This document shows positions 1-12,469 of a DNA stretch of 17,754 bases, one piece after another. Source of the stretch: Leptospira weilii serovar Ranarum str. ICFT (lineage in GTDB: Bacteria; Spirochaetota; Leptospiria; Leptospirales; Leptospiraceae); assembly GCF_000332415.1 (NCBI RefSeq), contig NZ_AOHC02000023.1, positions 102,501 to 120,254 on the forward strand. The letters are read 5' to 3'. A model generated the notes under the pieces. It worked only from the letters and a program-made list of their open reading frames with translations. It searched no databases and was not told where the DNA came from. The position numbers were made by a program, and so were the translations under genes. Within the stretch, counting starts at the first letter, position 1. Each line of letters begins with the position of its first letter.

Positions 1-113
1 AACCGATAGTGAACGGGAGAATTTTCGAGCACGGGATGATTCAAATCCGTAAGATTGCTATAAAGACCTATGTCTCTATGATGGTGGAGCTCCAACGTTT
101 TACTTTGACTCAT
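1..113 (-). CDS. Unrecognised protein, N-terminal fragment (cut by window edge)
   Basis: Read on the minus strand, an ATG at 113-111 opens a frame that stays open to the window edge (37 codons). It begins [18 protein letters not shown] and continues with [15 protein letters not shown]. The amino-acid mix looks like a real soluble protein; there is no signal peptide or membrane segment in this part. I do not recognise the family. A TTGACA hexamer lies upstream on the same strand (151-146), with a weak AAGAAT at 127-122. If that is the promoter, the transcript would begin almost at the ATG. No good Shine-Dalgarno is seen. The gene is divergent from the aldehyde dehydrogenase at 644. Confidence 0.5.
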   Translation of the reverse strand, partial: MSQSKTLELHHHRDIGLYSNLTDLNHPVLENSPVHYR

Positions 114-378
114 ATTCTTTAATTCTTCCGATTTCTTTCTTTTGCTGTCAAGTGATCTGATATGGAAAATCTCGGAAAAAAATTTCCTTGCCAAGTTATC
201 TGAAATCCTTTGTAGAGAATCCTTGAAAAAAAATTTCTAATCCCGTTTTTTCTTTAAAGCGGACTCCAAAATCCGACAAGGCCCTTTGCACGTTAGATGT
301 CAGCAAGCGGAGATTGGCGTTGGATTTTAGGAGTTACCATGAGATCCATATAAAAAAATGCGAAAGCGATTGAAGCGA

Positions 379-439
379 GATCAACAAATTGAATGACCGC
401 GAAATTTTGCTTTTCGGAAGACCTTTCAATTTGTTGATC
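379..439. repeat. Perfect 15-bp inverted repeat, 31-nt loop
   Basis: The left arm GATCAACAAATTGAA (379-393) is the exact reverse complement of TTCAATTTGTTGATC (425-439). A second pair, GACCGCG (395-401) and CGCGGTC (451-457), has one half inside the loop and the other outside the stem, which is a pseudoknot arrangement if both form in RNA. Confidence 0.75.
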
Positions 440-582
440 AGAGCAGAAAGCGCGGTCCGGCCGAAACTCAAGCGGATTATTCTTAGATCGGCGCGCCAAG
501 GCCGGATTCGCCCCGCTTCTTACGCCAAACTTACGCTCATAAAAAGAATTGCTTTCGGATTCCACGCTGATAGAATGAGGCC

Positions 583-603
583 GCCCGACTGATCGGGCCT
601 TTC
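583..603 (+). terminator. GC-rich hairpin before aldehyde dehydrogenase, weak terminator or attenuator
   Basis: GCCCGA (583-588), loop CTGA, TCGGGC (593-598), then CTTTCCC. The hairpin is stable but the U-tract is poor. It lies 30 bases before the GAGGAG ribosome site of the downstream gene, so it could end a short upstream transcript or influence readthrough into that gene. Confidence 0.35.
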
Positions 604-643
604 CCGAAAACAAATTCCCGAACGAGATGAGGAGCTAATTCCG

Positions 644-2125
<1,482 letters not shown>

Positions 2126-2210
2126 GTTTGAAGTCGTAAAGTACGTAGGACTATCGGGTTCGTTTTTTCGAAACGAAGCCGATTTCGTTTTAAAACATTA
2201 CGATTTCTTG

Positions 2211-2252
2211 AAATCCTTTGGAGTTGTCGGGCGACTCCAAAGGATTTTTTTA
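2211..2252 (+). terminator. Rho-independent terminator of aldehyde dehydrogenase
   Basis: Perfect 14-bp arms AAATCCTTTGGAGT (2211-2224) and ACTCCAAAGGATTT (2234-2247), a 9-nt loop, and a T-run at 2245-2251. It sits between two convergent genes and touches the stop codon of the exosortase on the other strand. Only the plus direction has the U-tract. Confidence 0.9.
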
Positions 2253-3803
2253 TTCGGTAGGGTCGATTTGTATTTCGTAGGAGAACTTTCGATTTTTAGA
2301 AGTTGTTGTTCCCGCGTTGGTCGGATCTTTTTCACCGTCGAACGGCTCCTTCGAAATCCTTTCCGCAATTTCTCGTAGTTCCTTTTCGTTCGGTCCGTAC
2401 AAGTTCCACTGGATCACATCGGCGCCGAGTAAACGTTTCCAACGCCATTCCAAATCGGAAGCCGCTCGCCGCGGAGCAAAGTCGGTTAAATGAGCAAGTG
2501 AAGTTTCGCCTAACTTTGAATTTTCGGTAATCGAATACCACCAAAGAAGAATCGGTTTTTCTCCCGACGGACTTTTCAGTTCCGCCGTTTTTACTCCGTC
2601 CCACTCTCCTTGTTCCGTAAAAGAAAAACCGACCGCTTCAAAACAAATTCGAGGATCGTGTCCCGTTCCGATCGCGAACAAATCTCTTTTTAAAATGAGA
2701 TAATTCTCCCTGGAACGATAAACGGCGATTCTGTGATCGCTTAACGTTGAATTTACGTCGAGATGAAACGTTTCGATCTTAGAAGGCCAGGTATAAGACT
2801 TTGCCGTGATAAAACGATTTATAGGCGCTAACGAAATCGCCGTTGATAAAGGAAGAATCAACCACAGAATTTTCGGAGGAGATCGCAAAACTAAATTCGA
2901 AAAATTGAATTCGTTTTGTTTCGATTTGGGGAACAACAAAGAGATGAACGCCAGCGGTACGACGATTCCACAAATAAAAAGTATGATTCCGATAAACTCG
3001 TGCCTCCAAGAGCCGGCGGGTATTTGAAAGAGAACCAAAACACAAACTCTGAAAAAGTTGGAAAAAAACCAAAACGGAAAAACGAAACAACCTATAAGAA
3101 TCGCTCCGGTTCGATTGGAGCGAGATATAAACGCCGCCGCGATGAGAGTCGAAGCCAGTCCCATCTTCATTCCTTCACAAACTCGATCTACGACAAACCA
3201 TTTTCCCTGAAAGAAAATTTGGTTTCCGATCGCATACGCGCTCGCATCCGCAATACGAATGATTTGTACGCTCATCTCGGTGACGATCAAACGAAGTTTG
3301 TATCCAAGAAAGAGAGAACCGAATCCGGTAACCGGCGGAATCGTAAAGATTATAAACGGAGCCGGCCAAGTCAATGTGATTCCGCTTATATGCAATACGG
3401 CGAGTGCATTCCAAAAGGAACCGATCCATACGAGACTGAGTCTTTGAAAGAAAATGCCGGAGATCACAAAGATGATTCCGGGTAACAACAGCCAATTTTT
3501 TTTTCGAATGTTTGTCCCCAAATCCGATCTTTTGGTTATAGAAGATTCCGAAATCTCGGAACCTTGGGTCACACTTTCAAGTTTTCTAATATTTTCTACG
3601 TCTTGTGTTTTTTTGTAAAACGGGTTCCGGTTGGAATTTTCACGATTACCCTCGAAACGAATCAAAAGAGGTAGAAACAAAATCGGATACAACTCAAAGA
3701 CGGAACGAAGGCTGAGTAAGTTTTGTCCGACATGCAACATCGGAACCACACAAACTAAAACCAAAATCCCGACTAAAAAAATCGATTGATCGGACGGCTT
3801 CAT
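2250..3803 (-). CDS. Exosortase (transpeptidase-like membrane protease) with C-terminal extension
   Basis: 517 aa from the ATG at 3803. Exosortases cut C-terminal PEP-CTERM-type sorting tails at the membrane, much as sortases do. The N-terminal two thirds are multi-spanning. The three family signature residues can be read: Cys209 in DRVCEGMKMG, Arg252 in FFSNFFRVCV, and His268 in SWRHEFIG. After the last helix (about residue 290) comes a soluble domain of roughly 200 residues. It contains GHDPRICFEAVGF, which resembles the EpsI-like/DUF3485-type extension found fused to some exosortases. A hydrophilic insertion at about residues 50-100 separates the first helices from the rest. The gene lies 22 bases downstream of the VIT-domain gene, same strand, and is surely co-transcribed. 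A longer frame to 3887 would need a TTG start and overlap the upstream gene, so I rejected it; the ATG at 3803 has no clear Shine-Dalgarno and may depend on coupling. The subtype is probably XrtN or XrtK; I cannot separate these by eye. Confidence 0.88.
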   Translation of the reverse strand: MKPSDQSIFLVGILVLVCVVPMLHVGQNLLSLRSVFELYPILFLPLLIRFEGNRENSNRNPFYKKTQDVENIRKLESVTQGSEISESSITKRSDLGTNIRKKNWLLLPGIIFVISGIFFQRLSLVWIGSFWNALAVLHISGITLTWPAPFIIFTIPPVTGFGSLFLGYKLRLIVTEMSVQIIRIADASAYAIGNQIFFQGKWFVVDRVCEGMKMGLASTLIAAAFISRSNRTGAILIGCFVFPFWFFSNFFRVCVLVLFQIPAGSWRHEFIGIILFICGIVVPLAFISLLFPKSKQNEFNFSNLVLRSPPKILWLILPLSTAISLAPINRFITAKSYTWPSKIETFHLDVNSTLSDHRIAVYRSRENYLILKRDLFAIGTGHDPRICFEAVGFSFTEQGEWDGVKTAELKSPSGEKPILLWWYSITENSKLGETSLAHLTDFAPRRAASDLEWRWKRLLGADVIQWNLYGPNEKELREIAERISKEPFDGEKDPTNAGTTTSKNRKFSYEIQIDPTE

Positions 3804-3825
3804 AAAATCGGTGTTAGACGAATTG

Positions 3826-6489
3826 TTATGAGGCGAACCGCTTTCGCATTTTAAAGTAAACGACCAAACCGAAAACGATACAAACAAACAACAACCATTC
3901 GCCGGGTTCGGGAACCGCGCCCGGAGCTTCCAGTTTACTTTGGCCGAGCGCGGATGCGCCTGCTTTGATTCCGAATCGTTTGTAATCGTTTTCGGTTTCG
4001 AGCACGATCAATGTGGAAACGGGTGAAACAACCATCGCGTCTCGCGCTAAGTCTACCAAATCGCCGTTTTCCAGATCCCGATCCAAGAATCGTTTTCCAA
4101 GTTGTCGCATTATTTTTCTTTGAATCAACATTCGAACGAGCAGATCGGATCCCGGTCGCCTAACACTCGTTTGATTGGATTTTTCAAGAGTCAACTTCGC
4201 ATACGGGAGAGAAATGACGTCTTCTTTTTCAAACGGCAATCGAATTCGTTTGTTTTTGAGGATCGTATAAAGTTCGTCTTCATTTTCCGCAACGGATACG
4301 ACTTGGTTTAGATCGATGAGACTTGCAACGTATTCGGATCGTTTGCCGTTTACGATCGCGATTTTTACGGGTTCCTTTCGTTCTGCCGCGGAGATTTGCA
4401 TTTTGTAGAAACGATCGGAACCGCGCAGTTCGCCTAACGGTATCGATTGATTTTCTCCCGCAACGATCCAGAGAGGCGTTTTCCCTCCTAATACTTCGGT
4501 CGTTGAAAACGTTTCATTGAAATGAAGCGGAAATAAATTGAAGGCAGGAATTTCACATTCGTCCAGGTAACGAATCGCTTTTTCGACGTCTTTTGTGCGA
4601 AACCATTCGTTGGTAAGGATCGTAACCGGAATTCCAAACCCGTACATTTTCTTTACTACATTCTTCCACTCCGAACGAGAAAGAGAAGTATTGAGTGCGA
4701 CCACGATCGTATCGGGTTGAAATTCGACGACTTCCTTTCTTTCGGGAAGCACGTTGTATGTCACACCCGCGGCTGCAATCGTTCCTCCGGGCGGAGTCGC
4801 TGGAAAAGAAAAAGACCAACCTTTAAATCCTACGCTTCCGGTCCACTGACGCACTTGAGAATCGGAAACCACTTTTTCTTTGAGAGAAATTCCCGAAGTG
4901 GAAAGTTCCATCGGAGCTTTGGAAAACAAATCCACGTTTACGTTTTGATCGGCAAAATCGGCAATCGGGCCTTCGATACGAATTCTTTCGTAACTCAACG
5001 TTTCCGTCCCTTGTATCGTATCGTTGTCCGCTTTGAGAGGAGAAACGATTCCGATTCTTACCATCCTATAATTTTCGGGAGTTACGGGAAAAACACGAAG
5101 ACGCAAACGATTTCCGTCCAGCCATTCGACATACGACGGATCGCGCCTTTCCCTTCCGACGATTTGTTCGTACGCGTTACGCGCCGTTGAACGAAACGTT
5201 AATCTTGCCGGCCTTTCCTCTCCGTCGATCCAAAGAGAAAGTTTTGTACAGATGCTTCCCGGTGGAACGGTGATCGTATAAATCGCTTCTTCCGGAGAAG
5301 AAGTCCAACGACCTACGCCGATCAACGAATGCGAAGAAGAATTTTCATTATAGATGGAGAGCGTCGTTTCCGTATAAGATACGCGAAGTTCCGGATGGAT
5401 TTGAACGTGAGAATCGATATCCGTTGTAATGAGTGAATTTCCTCTCCACAATCGATCGAGATACGCATGCGATTTTCCGAATAGAAGGTGCAACATCTTT
5501 CCTGCGTCCTCTCCTGTAATGCGAGATTCCGGCTCCGAACGAAAGAGCGAGGAGAAAGTAAGAAATCCTTTTGAGGCAAAATAAGCGAGCGGATCAAACT
5601 GACTCTGAGCCGCAAACAAACTTATCTGAGATCTTCGATCGGGTTGCAGAACCATCTCGGTCACGTGATTGACTTTCAAACGAGACGCTTTTTGAACCCA
5701 TTCCGGTAGATCCCCGTCGATCCGATTGTTTCCTTGGATCGCTTCGGGCTTGGTAAGAATTCGTTCCGCGTGATTCCATTGAATGAAGTAATCAGTGGAA
5801 TAACCGACGAGCAAAATCGAGGCGGCCAGGATCAAACTCCACGACACTTTCTTTTTATTTTCATCCAGGGAAAAATGAATTTTATGAATCGCTCTTATAA
5901 ACGCAGTGATCGCGAACAAAGGACCGTAAGGAAGAAACCCGAGACCGCCCATCCAAATTAGAGCCCAACCAAAAATCATAATAGGCGCTAAAACGAGTGC
6001 GAAAGAAAACGAAACAAAAATTCCTAAAATCAAAATCGGTTGAAAGAAGAGTAACGCGACTTGCGGCAATCGATCCATAAAAAGTGAAGCGGCAAGGATT
6101 GAGAATGAAATCCAAAGCGCCCAGACCGTTCTTTCCGTAAAAGGAGGAAATATCTCGTGATTGAGAACATACGAATTTGTTGCAAAACAAATCGCGGAGA
6201 CGATCAGAGTAAAAATCAAAAACTGTTTGTAATTTGGAAAGAAAACATACAAGAGAACGGAAAACAATACAAAAAATATGAGCCCAACAAATCCAAAGAA
6301 GAAGAAAAATAGAAGCTCGTCATCGCCTCTTCTGAGATGATAACCATATGTAAAAATTTCATAAACGACCGCCGCAAGTAAAATGATTGCGCCGATCGCG
6401 GACAACATCCAAACCCACGCGGGTTTCTCGAATGTAAAAATTTTAACTCTGCGTTGAAAGTATTCTTGAATTTTAGTTTGTAGGGTCAT
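3826..6489 (-). CDS. VIT-domain membrane protein with PEP-CTERM-like sorting tail; likely exosortase substrate
   Basis: 887 aa. The N-terminal 235 residues hold several membrane helices (roughly 25-48, 58-82, 89-108, 122-140, 145-185, 217-233). Residues about 370-485 match a VIT (vault/inter-alpha-trypsin) domain: YTITVPPGSICTKLSLWIDG, then ARNAYEQIVGRERRDP, then RLRLRVFPVTPEN. A vWA-like segment follows at about 590-760, but its metal site reads NTSLS (600-604) in place of DxSxS. Near the end, SPVSTLIVLETENDY (822-836) looks like a conserved block. The tail is a textbook tripartite sorting signal: PEPGEW at 860-865, a hydrophobic helix to about 879, then KMRKR. The architecture fits the dedicated-substrate families known as MSEP-CTERM or XrtN-system VIT proteins. 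AAGGA lies a few bases before the ATG. It is the first gene of the operon with the exosortase. The biological role is unknown; surface placement after tail cleavage is inferred. Confidence 0.85.
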   Translation of the reverse strand: MTLQTKIQEYFQRRVKIFTFEKPAWVWMLSAIGAIILLAAVVYEIFTYGYHLRRGDDELLFFFFFGFVGLIFFVLFSVLLYVFFPNYKQFLIFTLIVSAICFATNSYVLNHEIFPPFTERTVWALWISFSILAASLFMDRLPQVALLFFQPILILGIFVSFSFALVLAPIMIFGWALIWMGGLGFLPYGPLFAITAFIRAIHKIHFSLDENKKKVSWSLILAASILLVGYSTDYFIQWNHAERILTKPEAIQGNNRIDGDLPEWVQKASRLKVNHVTEMVLQPDRRSQISLFAAQSQFDPLAYFASKGFLTFSSLFRSEPESRITGEDAGKMLHLLFGKSHAYLDRLWRGNSLITTDIDSHVQIHPELRVSYTETTLSIYNENSSSHSLIGVGRWTSSPEEAIYTITVPPGSICTKLSLWIDGEERPARLTFRSTARNAYEQIVGRERRDPSYVEWLDGNRLRLRVFPVTPENYRMVRIGIVSPLKADNDTIQGTETLSYERIRIEGPIADFADQNVNVDLFSKAPMELSTSGISLKEKVVSDSQVRQWTGSVGFKGWSFSFPATPPGGTIAAAGVTYNVLPERKEVVEFQPDTIVVALNTSLSRSEWKNVVKKMYGFGIPVTILTNEWFRTKDVEKAIRYLDECEIPAFNLFPLHFNETFSTTEVLGGKTPLWIVAGENQSIPLGELRGSDRFYKMQISAAERKEPVKIAIVNGKRSEYVASLIDLNQVVSVAENEDELYTILKNKRIRLPFEKEDVISLPYAKLTLEKSNQTSVRRPGSDLLVRMLIQRKIMRQLGKRFLDRDLENGDLVDLARDAMVVSPVSTLIVLETENDYKRFGIKAGASALGQSKLEAPGAVPEPGEWLLFVCIVFGLVVYFKMRKRFAS

Positions 6490-6875
6490 GGTGGATCCTT
6501 ATTTCCCATTCCGCTAAAAAATCTATCAAAATTTTTAGAACCAGTCGCCCTCTTGGGCGCTCATTCTAAAACACTCGGGCGTTTGACCGGATATTTTGTC
6601 CGTGCGTATGAAATACTTTTTGTTTTAACAAACGAGATCGGGTTTTTGTTTTTCGAAGCGGCGCAAAAAAGATCGAATGCAAAAAACGTCCGACTCCAAA
6701 ATATTATAATTTAAGAATATTAAAATTTTTTCAAATTACCGATCCCTACATAATAGAGTATCATAAATTTCGAAACGAATTCCCGCTTTAAAGGCTGAAC
6801 ACTGCTTTAGGTGGTTCTTGAGTAGGAAAATATCAACTTAAAATTACGATCGATATCCCGAACGGGAAACATTTG
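6490..6875. other. 386-bp intergenic region between two minus-strand units
   Basis: No gene seen. It should contain the promoter of the VIT/exosortase operon near the 6490 end, but I find no convincing -35/-10 pair. A small hairpin CGCCC-TCTT-GGGCG lies at 6546-6559 without a U-tract. A TATAAT at 6705-6710 sits in a very AT-rich patch (about 6700-6770) without a matching -35. A short hairpin (TCCCG-AA-CGGGA, 6856-6867) follows the stop of the 6876 gene but lacks a T-run. Confidence 0.5.
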
Positions 6876-7523
6876 TTAGCTGGTAAGTTCGCCGACCGGG
6901 TGGCCCGTTTCCAATTTTGCGATGAGGCGGATCTCTCTGTCTAAAAACGCGTCGATGAAAGGATTCAGATCCTTGATCTTACTGGACAACTCGTAACCCG
7001 CTTCCATCGTTTCCACCAGAGAAGTAGCGCCCACCATGGAAGCGGCGACCTTGATCGGAGCCATTACGAGTTTGATCATAGGAAGTTTGGAAAGCGAAAA
7101 AAAGAATTTAAGAGTATTACAGACCATTTGAATCTGAGTTTTTCTTTCGTTGAAACGATTCGCTTCGCCCATTGCGGCGTAAAGATTGTCTCTGGAGATT
7201 ATACCGTCTTCCATAAGATTATTATCAATCACGACCTTGGCCGTGTCGTAATCCAAAGAGTCCGTTAGACGATTTAGGAGGATGATCTGATGGATGTTTT
7301 CGGTCATGGATTTACCCGCGACCGTTTTCAACTTATCATACAGACTTTCTAAGGCGTTATCTCTTTCTTCCTTGTTCGAAGGAGAATATAAATTGAACTC
7401 GAAAAAATCCGGGATGCCGTTGTATCCTTTGATGACAAGAAGATCCGAATAAGTTGTGCGAAGCCTCTCGATAGTCGCGCGAACAACCGCTTTACGGGTT
7501 AGCTCTAACACATGTTGATCCAT
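6876..7523 (-). CDS. Conserved-looking hypothetical protein, mostly helical
   Basis: 215 aa, family not recognised. It has no signal peptide. The composition is that of a helical cytoplasmic protein (many Leu, Glu, Lys, Asn). One moderately hydrophobic stretch at about residues 136-165 (TLKFFFSLSKLPMIKLVMAP and what follows) might touch a membrane but is broken by Lys residues, so it is not a clear transmembrane helix. The middle contains NRLTDSLDYDTAKVVIDNNL and RDNLYAAMGEANRFNERKTQ, which look structured and unlike low-complexity filler. It follows the SPOR-domain gene on the same strand after 53 bases, so co-transcription is possible. The ATG has only a weak purine-rich site (TTAAGA) before it. 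Confidence 0.75.
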   Translation of the reverse strand: MDQHVLELTRKAVVRATIERLRTTYSDLLVIKGYNGIPDFFEFNLYSPSNKEERDNALESLYDKLKTVAGKSMTENIHQIILLNRLTDSLDYDTAKVVIDNNLMEDGIISRDNLYAAMGEANRFNERKTQIQMVCNTLKFFFSLSKLPMIKLVMAPIKVAASMVGATSLVETMEAGYELSSKIKDLNPFIDAFLDREIRLIAKLETGHPVGELTS

Positions 7524-7576
7524 TCTTAATTCAGAAACAGATTTCGTAGGCTACGCACCTTAGGTCAATATAAAAA

Positions 7577-8931
<1,355 letters not shown>

Positions 8932-9090
8932 GGGTTGAGGATAGAGCGCCCGAACAAAAGTACAAGCAAAAAAGAAACTTCCTTCTCGTTTTATACCTGT
9001 TCGCTTAACAAAATATGTCTTTGGGCGTATTGTTCATCGTATTCATCCGTGAGACAATTGTATCCGTTATGGCATGTGCCGGAGGAGACA

Positions 9091-10377
9091 ATGAGAAGTT
9101 ATCGAACATTAGCGAGTGCGGTTGTAGTAGGGTTTCTACTTTTCGGAGTTAACGCCTGCACGAACTCGCAGGACCCCAATCTGCTCTGGCTTTTAAACGC
9201 CACACAACCGAACCCGCCTGCCGCGCCGGATGGAGAACAACCTTTTAGCATCGTCATCAACGACGAAACCGCTCCCGTGGATTTCGTTTTCGACACGACA
9301 AAAACGGTAAACGTAAACATACAGGTGCTCAGTCCCGAGTCCCCGATCTCCGGAAGTTTAGTACAAGTTTATAATATAGATAATACGGCTCAAAAGTCGA
9401 TCTTCAGGGCGGTGACTTCGCCGAACGGAGAAGTAAAAGGAAGTTTTACGATCGACGAGGCGACTCATAAGGTTCTGCTCAAAGTGGAAGCCTTCGGCCA
9501 ACTTTACGAAGCCGAAATACAAATCATCAATGCTTACAGCATTTCCAGAAGAATCACAATCGTGATCAAGGGAAATAACGTAATTCTTCCGGATACGGAC
9601 AAGGACGGAATCGTGGATCGCGACGACACGTATCCCAACGATCCGACTCGAGCGTCTACGTTTCGTTATCCGACCGAAGGATATTATACGATTTCTTTCG
9701 AAGACTTATATCCGAATCAAGGAGACGCGGACTTTAACGACTACAACGTGAGGGTCGTGTTCGAGGAAGATTGGAACGCAAAGGGCGAAGTGGCGAGGGT
9801 GCGCGCAAACTTTCTTCACGTCGCCAAAGGGGCCGGATACAATCACACGCTTCATCTTACGATTCCGCAAATCATCGCATCCTCCTATTCCTTGACTCGA
9901 TACGGATACGACGGTACTACGGTTGAGTCCAACGCGAGCGGGGGCAATTCCTCGATTTCTTCTCTGGAAATTCTTCCTAGATCCAACACAACGATTCCAT
10001 CTTCGAACACTTCTAGATCCAACACTACTTTCAGAAAGGGAAAGTCCGCGAGTTTGGAAGTCATCTTGCAGAATGCGATCAATCGTGTGACCATAGGTCC
10101 CGCTCCGTACGATACTTTTGTAAAAGTGATCAATACGAGTAAGGAAATTCACTTTCCCAAAAGATACTTCGACGCGAGCGGTAAGGATATGTATCTGGAT
10201 TCCACCGGATTTCCTTGGGCATTGTTGGTTCCCGGAAATTTCCTCTGGCCTTACGAAAGTACGGATATTCGCAAATCGTATCCTTCTTTCAAACCCTGGT
10301 ACGAATCCCTTGGAAATACGAACCATAACTGGTATCTGACTCCGGTCCTTTCGGAAGTATTTCCGGCAACGAACTAA
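9091..10377 (+). CDS. lruC: LruC-domain lipoprotein
   Basis: 428 aa from the ATG at 9091. That start is chosen because GGAGGA (9081-9086) lies four bases upstream and it gives a clean lipoprotein signal peptide: MRSYRTLASAVVVGFLLFGVNAC, lipid-anchored at Cys23. The frame is open further upstream, but that adds no export signal. After a Pro-rich linker comes a probable beta-sandwich domain (about 45-165). A calcium-binding-type motif DTDKDGIVDRDDTYPNDP follows at about 167-184. The LruC/DUF4842 domain then begins with YYTISFEDLYPNQGDADFND and runs to the C-terminus. LruC is described as a leptospiral outer-membrane lipoprotein recognised in equine uveitis; that literature and the domain are known. 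Identity with lruC itself rather than a paralogue is my inference. A Ser/Thr/Asn-rich loop (about 325-360, with repeated SNTT/RSNTT) interrupts the domain. A terminator follows directly. Confidence 0.85.
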   Translation: MRSYRTLASAVVVGFLLFGVNACTNSQDPNLLWLLNATQPNPPAAPDGEQPFSIVINDETAPVDFVFDTTKTVNVNIQVLSPESPISGSLVQVYNIDNTAQKSIFRAVTSPNGEVKGSFTIDEATHKVLLKVEAFGQLYEAEIQIINAYSISRRITIVIKGNNVILPDTDKDGIVDRDDTYPNDPTRASTFRYPTEGYYTISFEDLYPNQGDADFNDYNVRVVFEEDWNAKGEVARVRANFLHVAKGAGYNHTLHLTIPQIIASSYSLTRYGYDGTTVESNASGGNSSISSLEILPRSNTTIPSSNTSRSNTTFRKGKSASLEVILQNAINRVTIGPAPYDTFVKVINTSKEIHFPKRYFDASGKDMYLDSTGFPWALLVPGNFLWPYESTDIRKSYPSFKPWYESLGNTNHNWYLTPVLSEVFPATN

Positions 10378-10385
10378 ACTCATTT

Positions 10386-10420
10386 TCCCGGGATTTTCTT
10401 CCCGGGACTTCTTTTTTTCT
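10386..10420 (+). terminator. Rho-independent terminator of the LruC-like gene
   Basis: TCCCGGGA (10386-10393), loop TTTTCT, TCCCGGGA (10400-10407), then CTTCTTTTTTTC. The stem is perfect, with a strong T-run, nine bases after the stop codon. It separates the lipoprotein from the two-component genes. Confidence 0.9.
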
Positions 10421-10460
10421 TTTCTTTCTTCGAGGTCAAACGAAAGTGTTTTAACCTTTT

Positions 10461-12181
<1,721 letters not shown>

Positions 12182-12469
12182 TTCGAAACGAAAACCGGCA
12201 GCCCCAAGGTTTCTTTTTCGAAAACGAAACGCCCAAACACATTAGAATATCATTCTTTTTTAATTAACATTCCGGATTCGATTTTAAAAAAATTGGATCC
12301 CAAGGAGTGGGACTTGCTTTCTCAATTTGAGAATGAGGAACAAAAAGAGATCGAGCCGATCGTGGCTGCATATCACAAACCGGTTCTTTTCTCGGAAATA
12401 TTATCTTTTGCGGGAGTTCCCACATTTCAGGTTTTGGGACAGGCTTTTAGATTGATTTTTGTTTTGTAG
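12182..12469 (+). pseudogene. Startless open frame, possible C-terminal gene remnant
   Basis: The frame that follows the response regulator's TGA stays open for 95 codons to a TAG at 12467. The middle reads like real protein: IPDSILKKLDPKEWDLLSQF, then ENEEQKEIEPIVAAYHKPV. There is no ATG or GTG; the first TTG (12293) has no ribosome site. The last 20 or so codons are supplied by the GGAGTTCC repeat region. A remnant truncated by repeats is the simplest reading; chance openness is the alternative. Confidence 0.3.

Larger units (their letters stand above)
114..643. other. 530-bp intergenic region with inverted repeats, no convincing gene
   Basis: No frame here has a plausible start with a ribosome site and protein-like composition. 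The region holds an imperfect inverted repeat (262-274 with 322-334, one bulged base), a perfect 15-bp inverted repeat (379-393 with 425-439), a 7-bp pair interleaved with it (395-401 with 451-457), and a GC-rich hairpin (583-588 with 593-598) just before the ribosome site of the next gene. It may hold a structured RNA, a leader, or a dispersed repeat; the sequence alone does not decide. Confidence 0.5.

Noticed and set aside
293..613. 106-codon frame on the minus strand, and a 67-codon frame on the plus strand (389-592), in the first intergenic region
   Set aside because: They overlap each other, contain the inverted repeats, have no ribosome sites, and their composition (Arg/Ser-rich, no clear fold) does not look like a protein. 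A dispersed-repeat origin is possible.
3804..3887. Longer exosortase start at 3887
   Set aside because: It needs a TTG codon, overlaps the upstream gene by 62 bases and adds a polar stretch before the first helix; the ATG at 3803 starts cleanly.
4717..5190. 157-codon frame antisense to the VIT gene
   Set aside because: Shadow frame rich in Arg, Ser and Phe without a ribosome site; the opposite strand encodes the VIT domain.
8935..9090. Upstream extension of the LruC-like frame to 8935
   Set aside because: It would bury the lipoprotein signal 52 residues inside the protein; the ATG at 9091 has a strong ribosome site.
9706..10383. 225-codon frame antisense to the LruC-like gene
   Set aside because: Arg/Ser/Val-rich shadow of a well-supported gene; no start signal.
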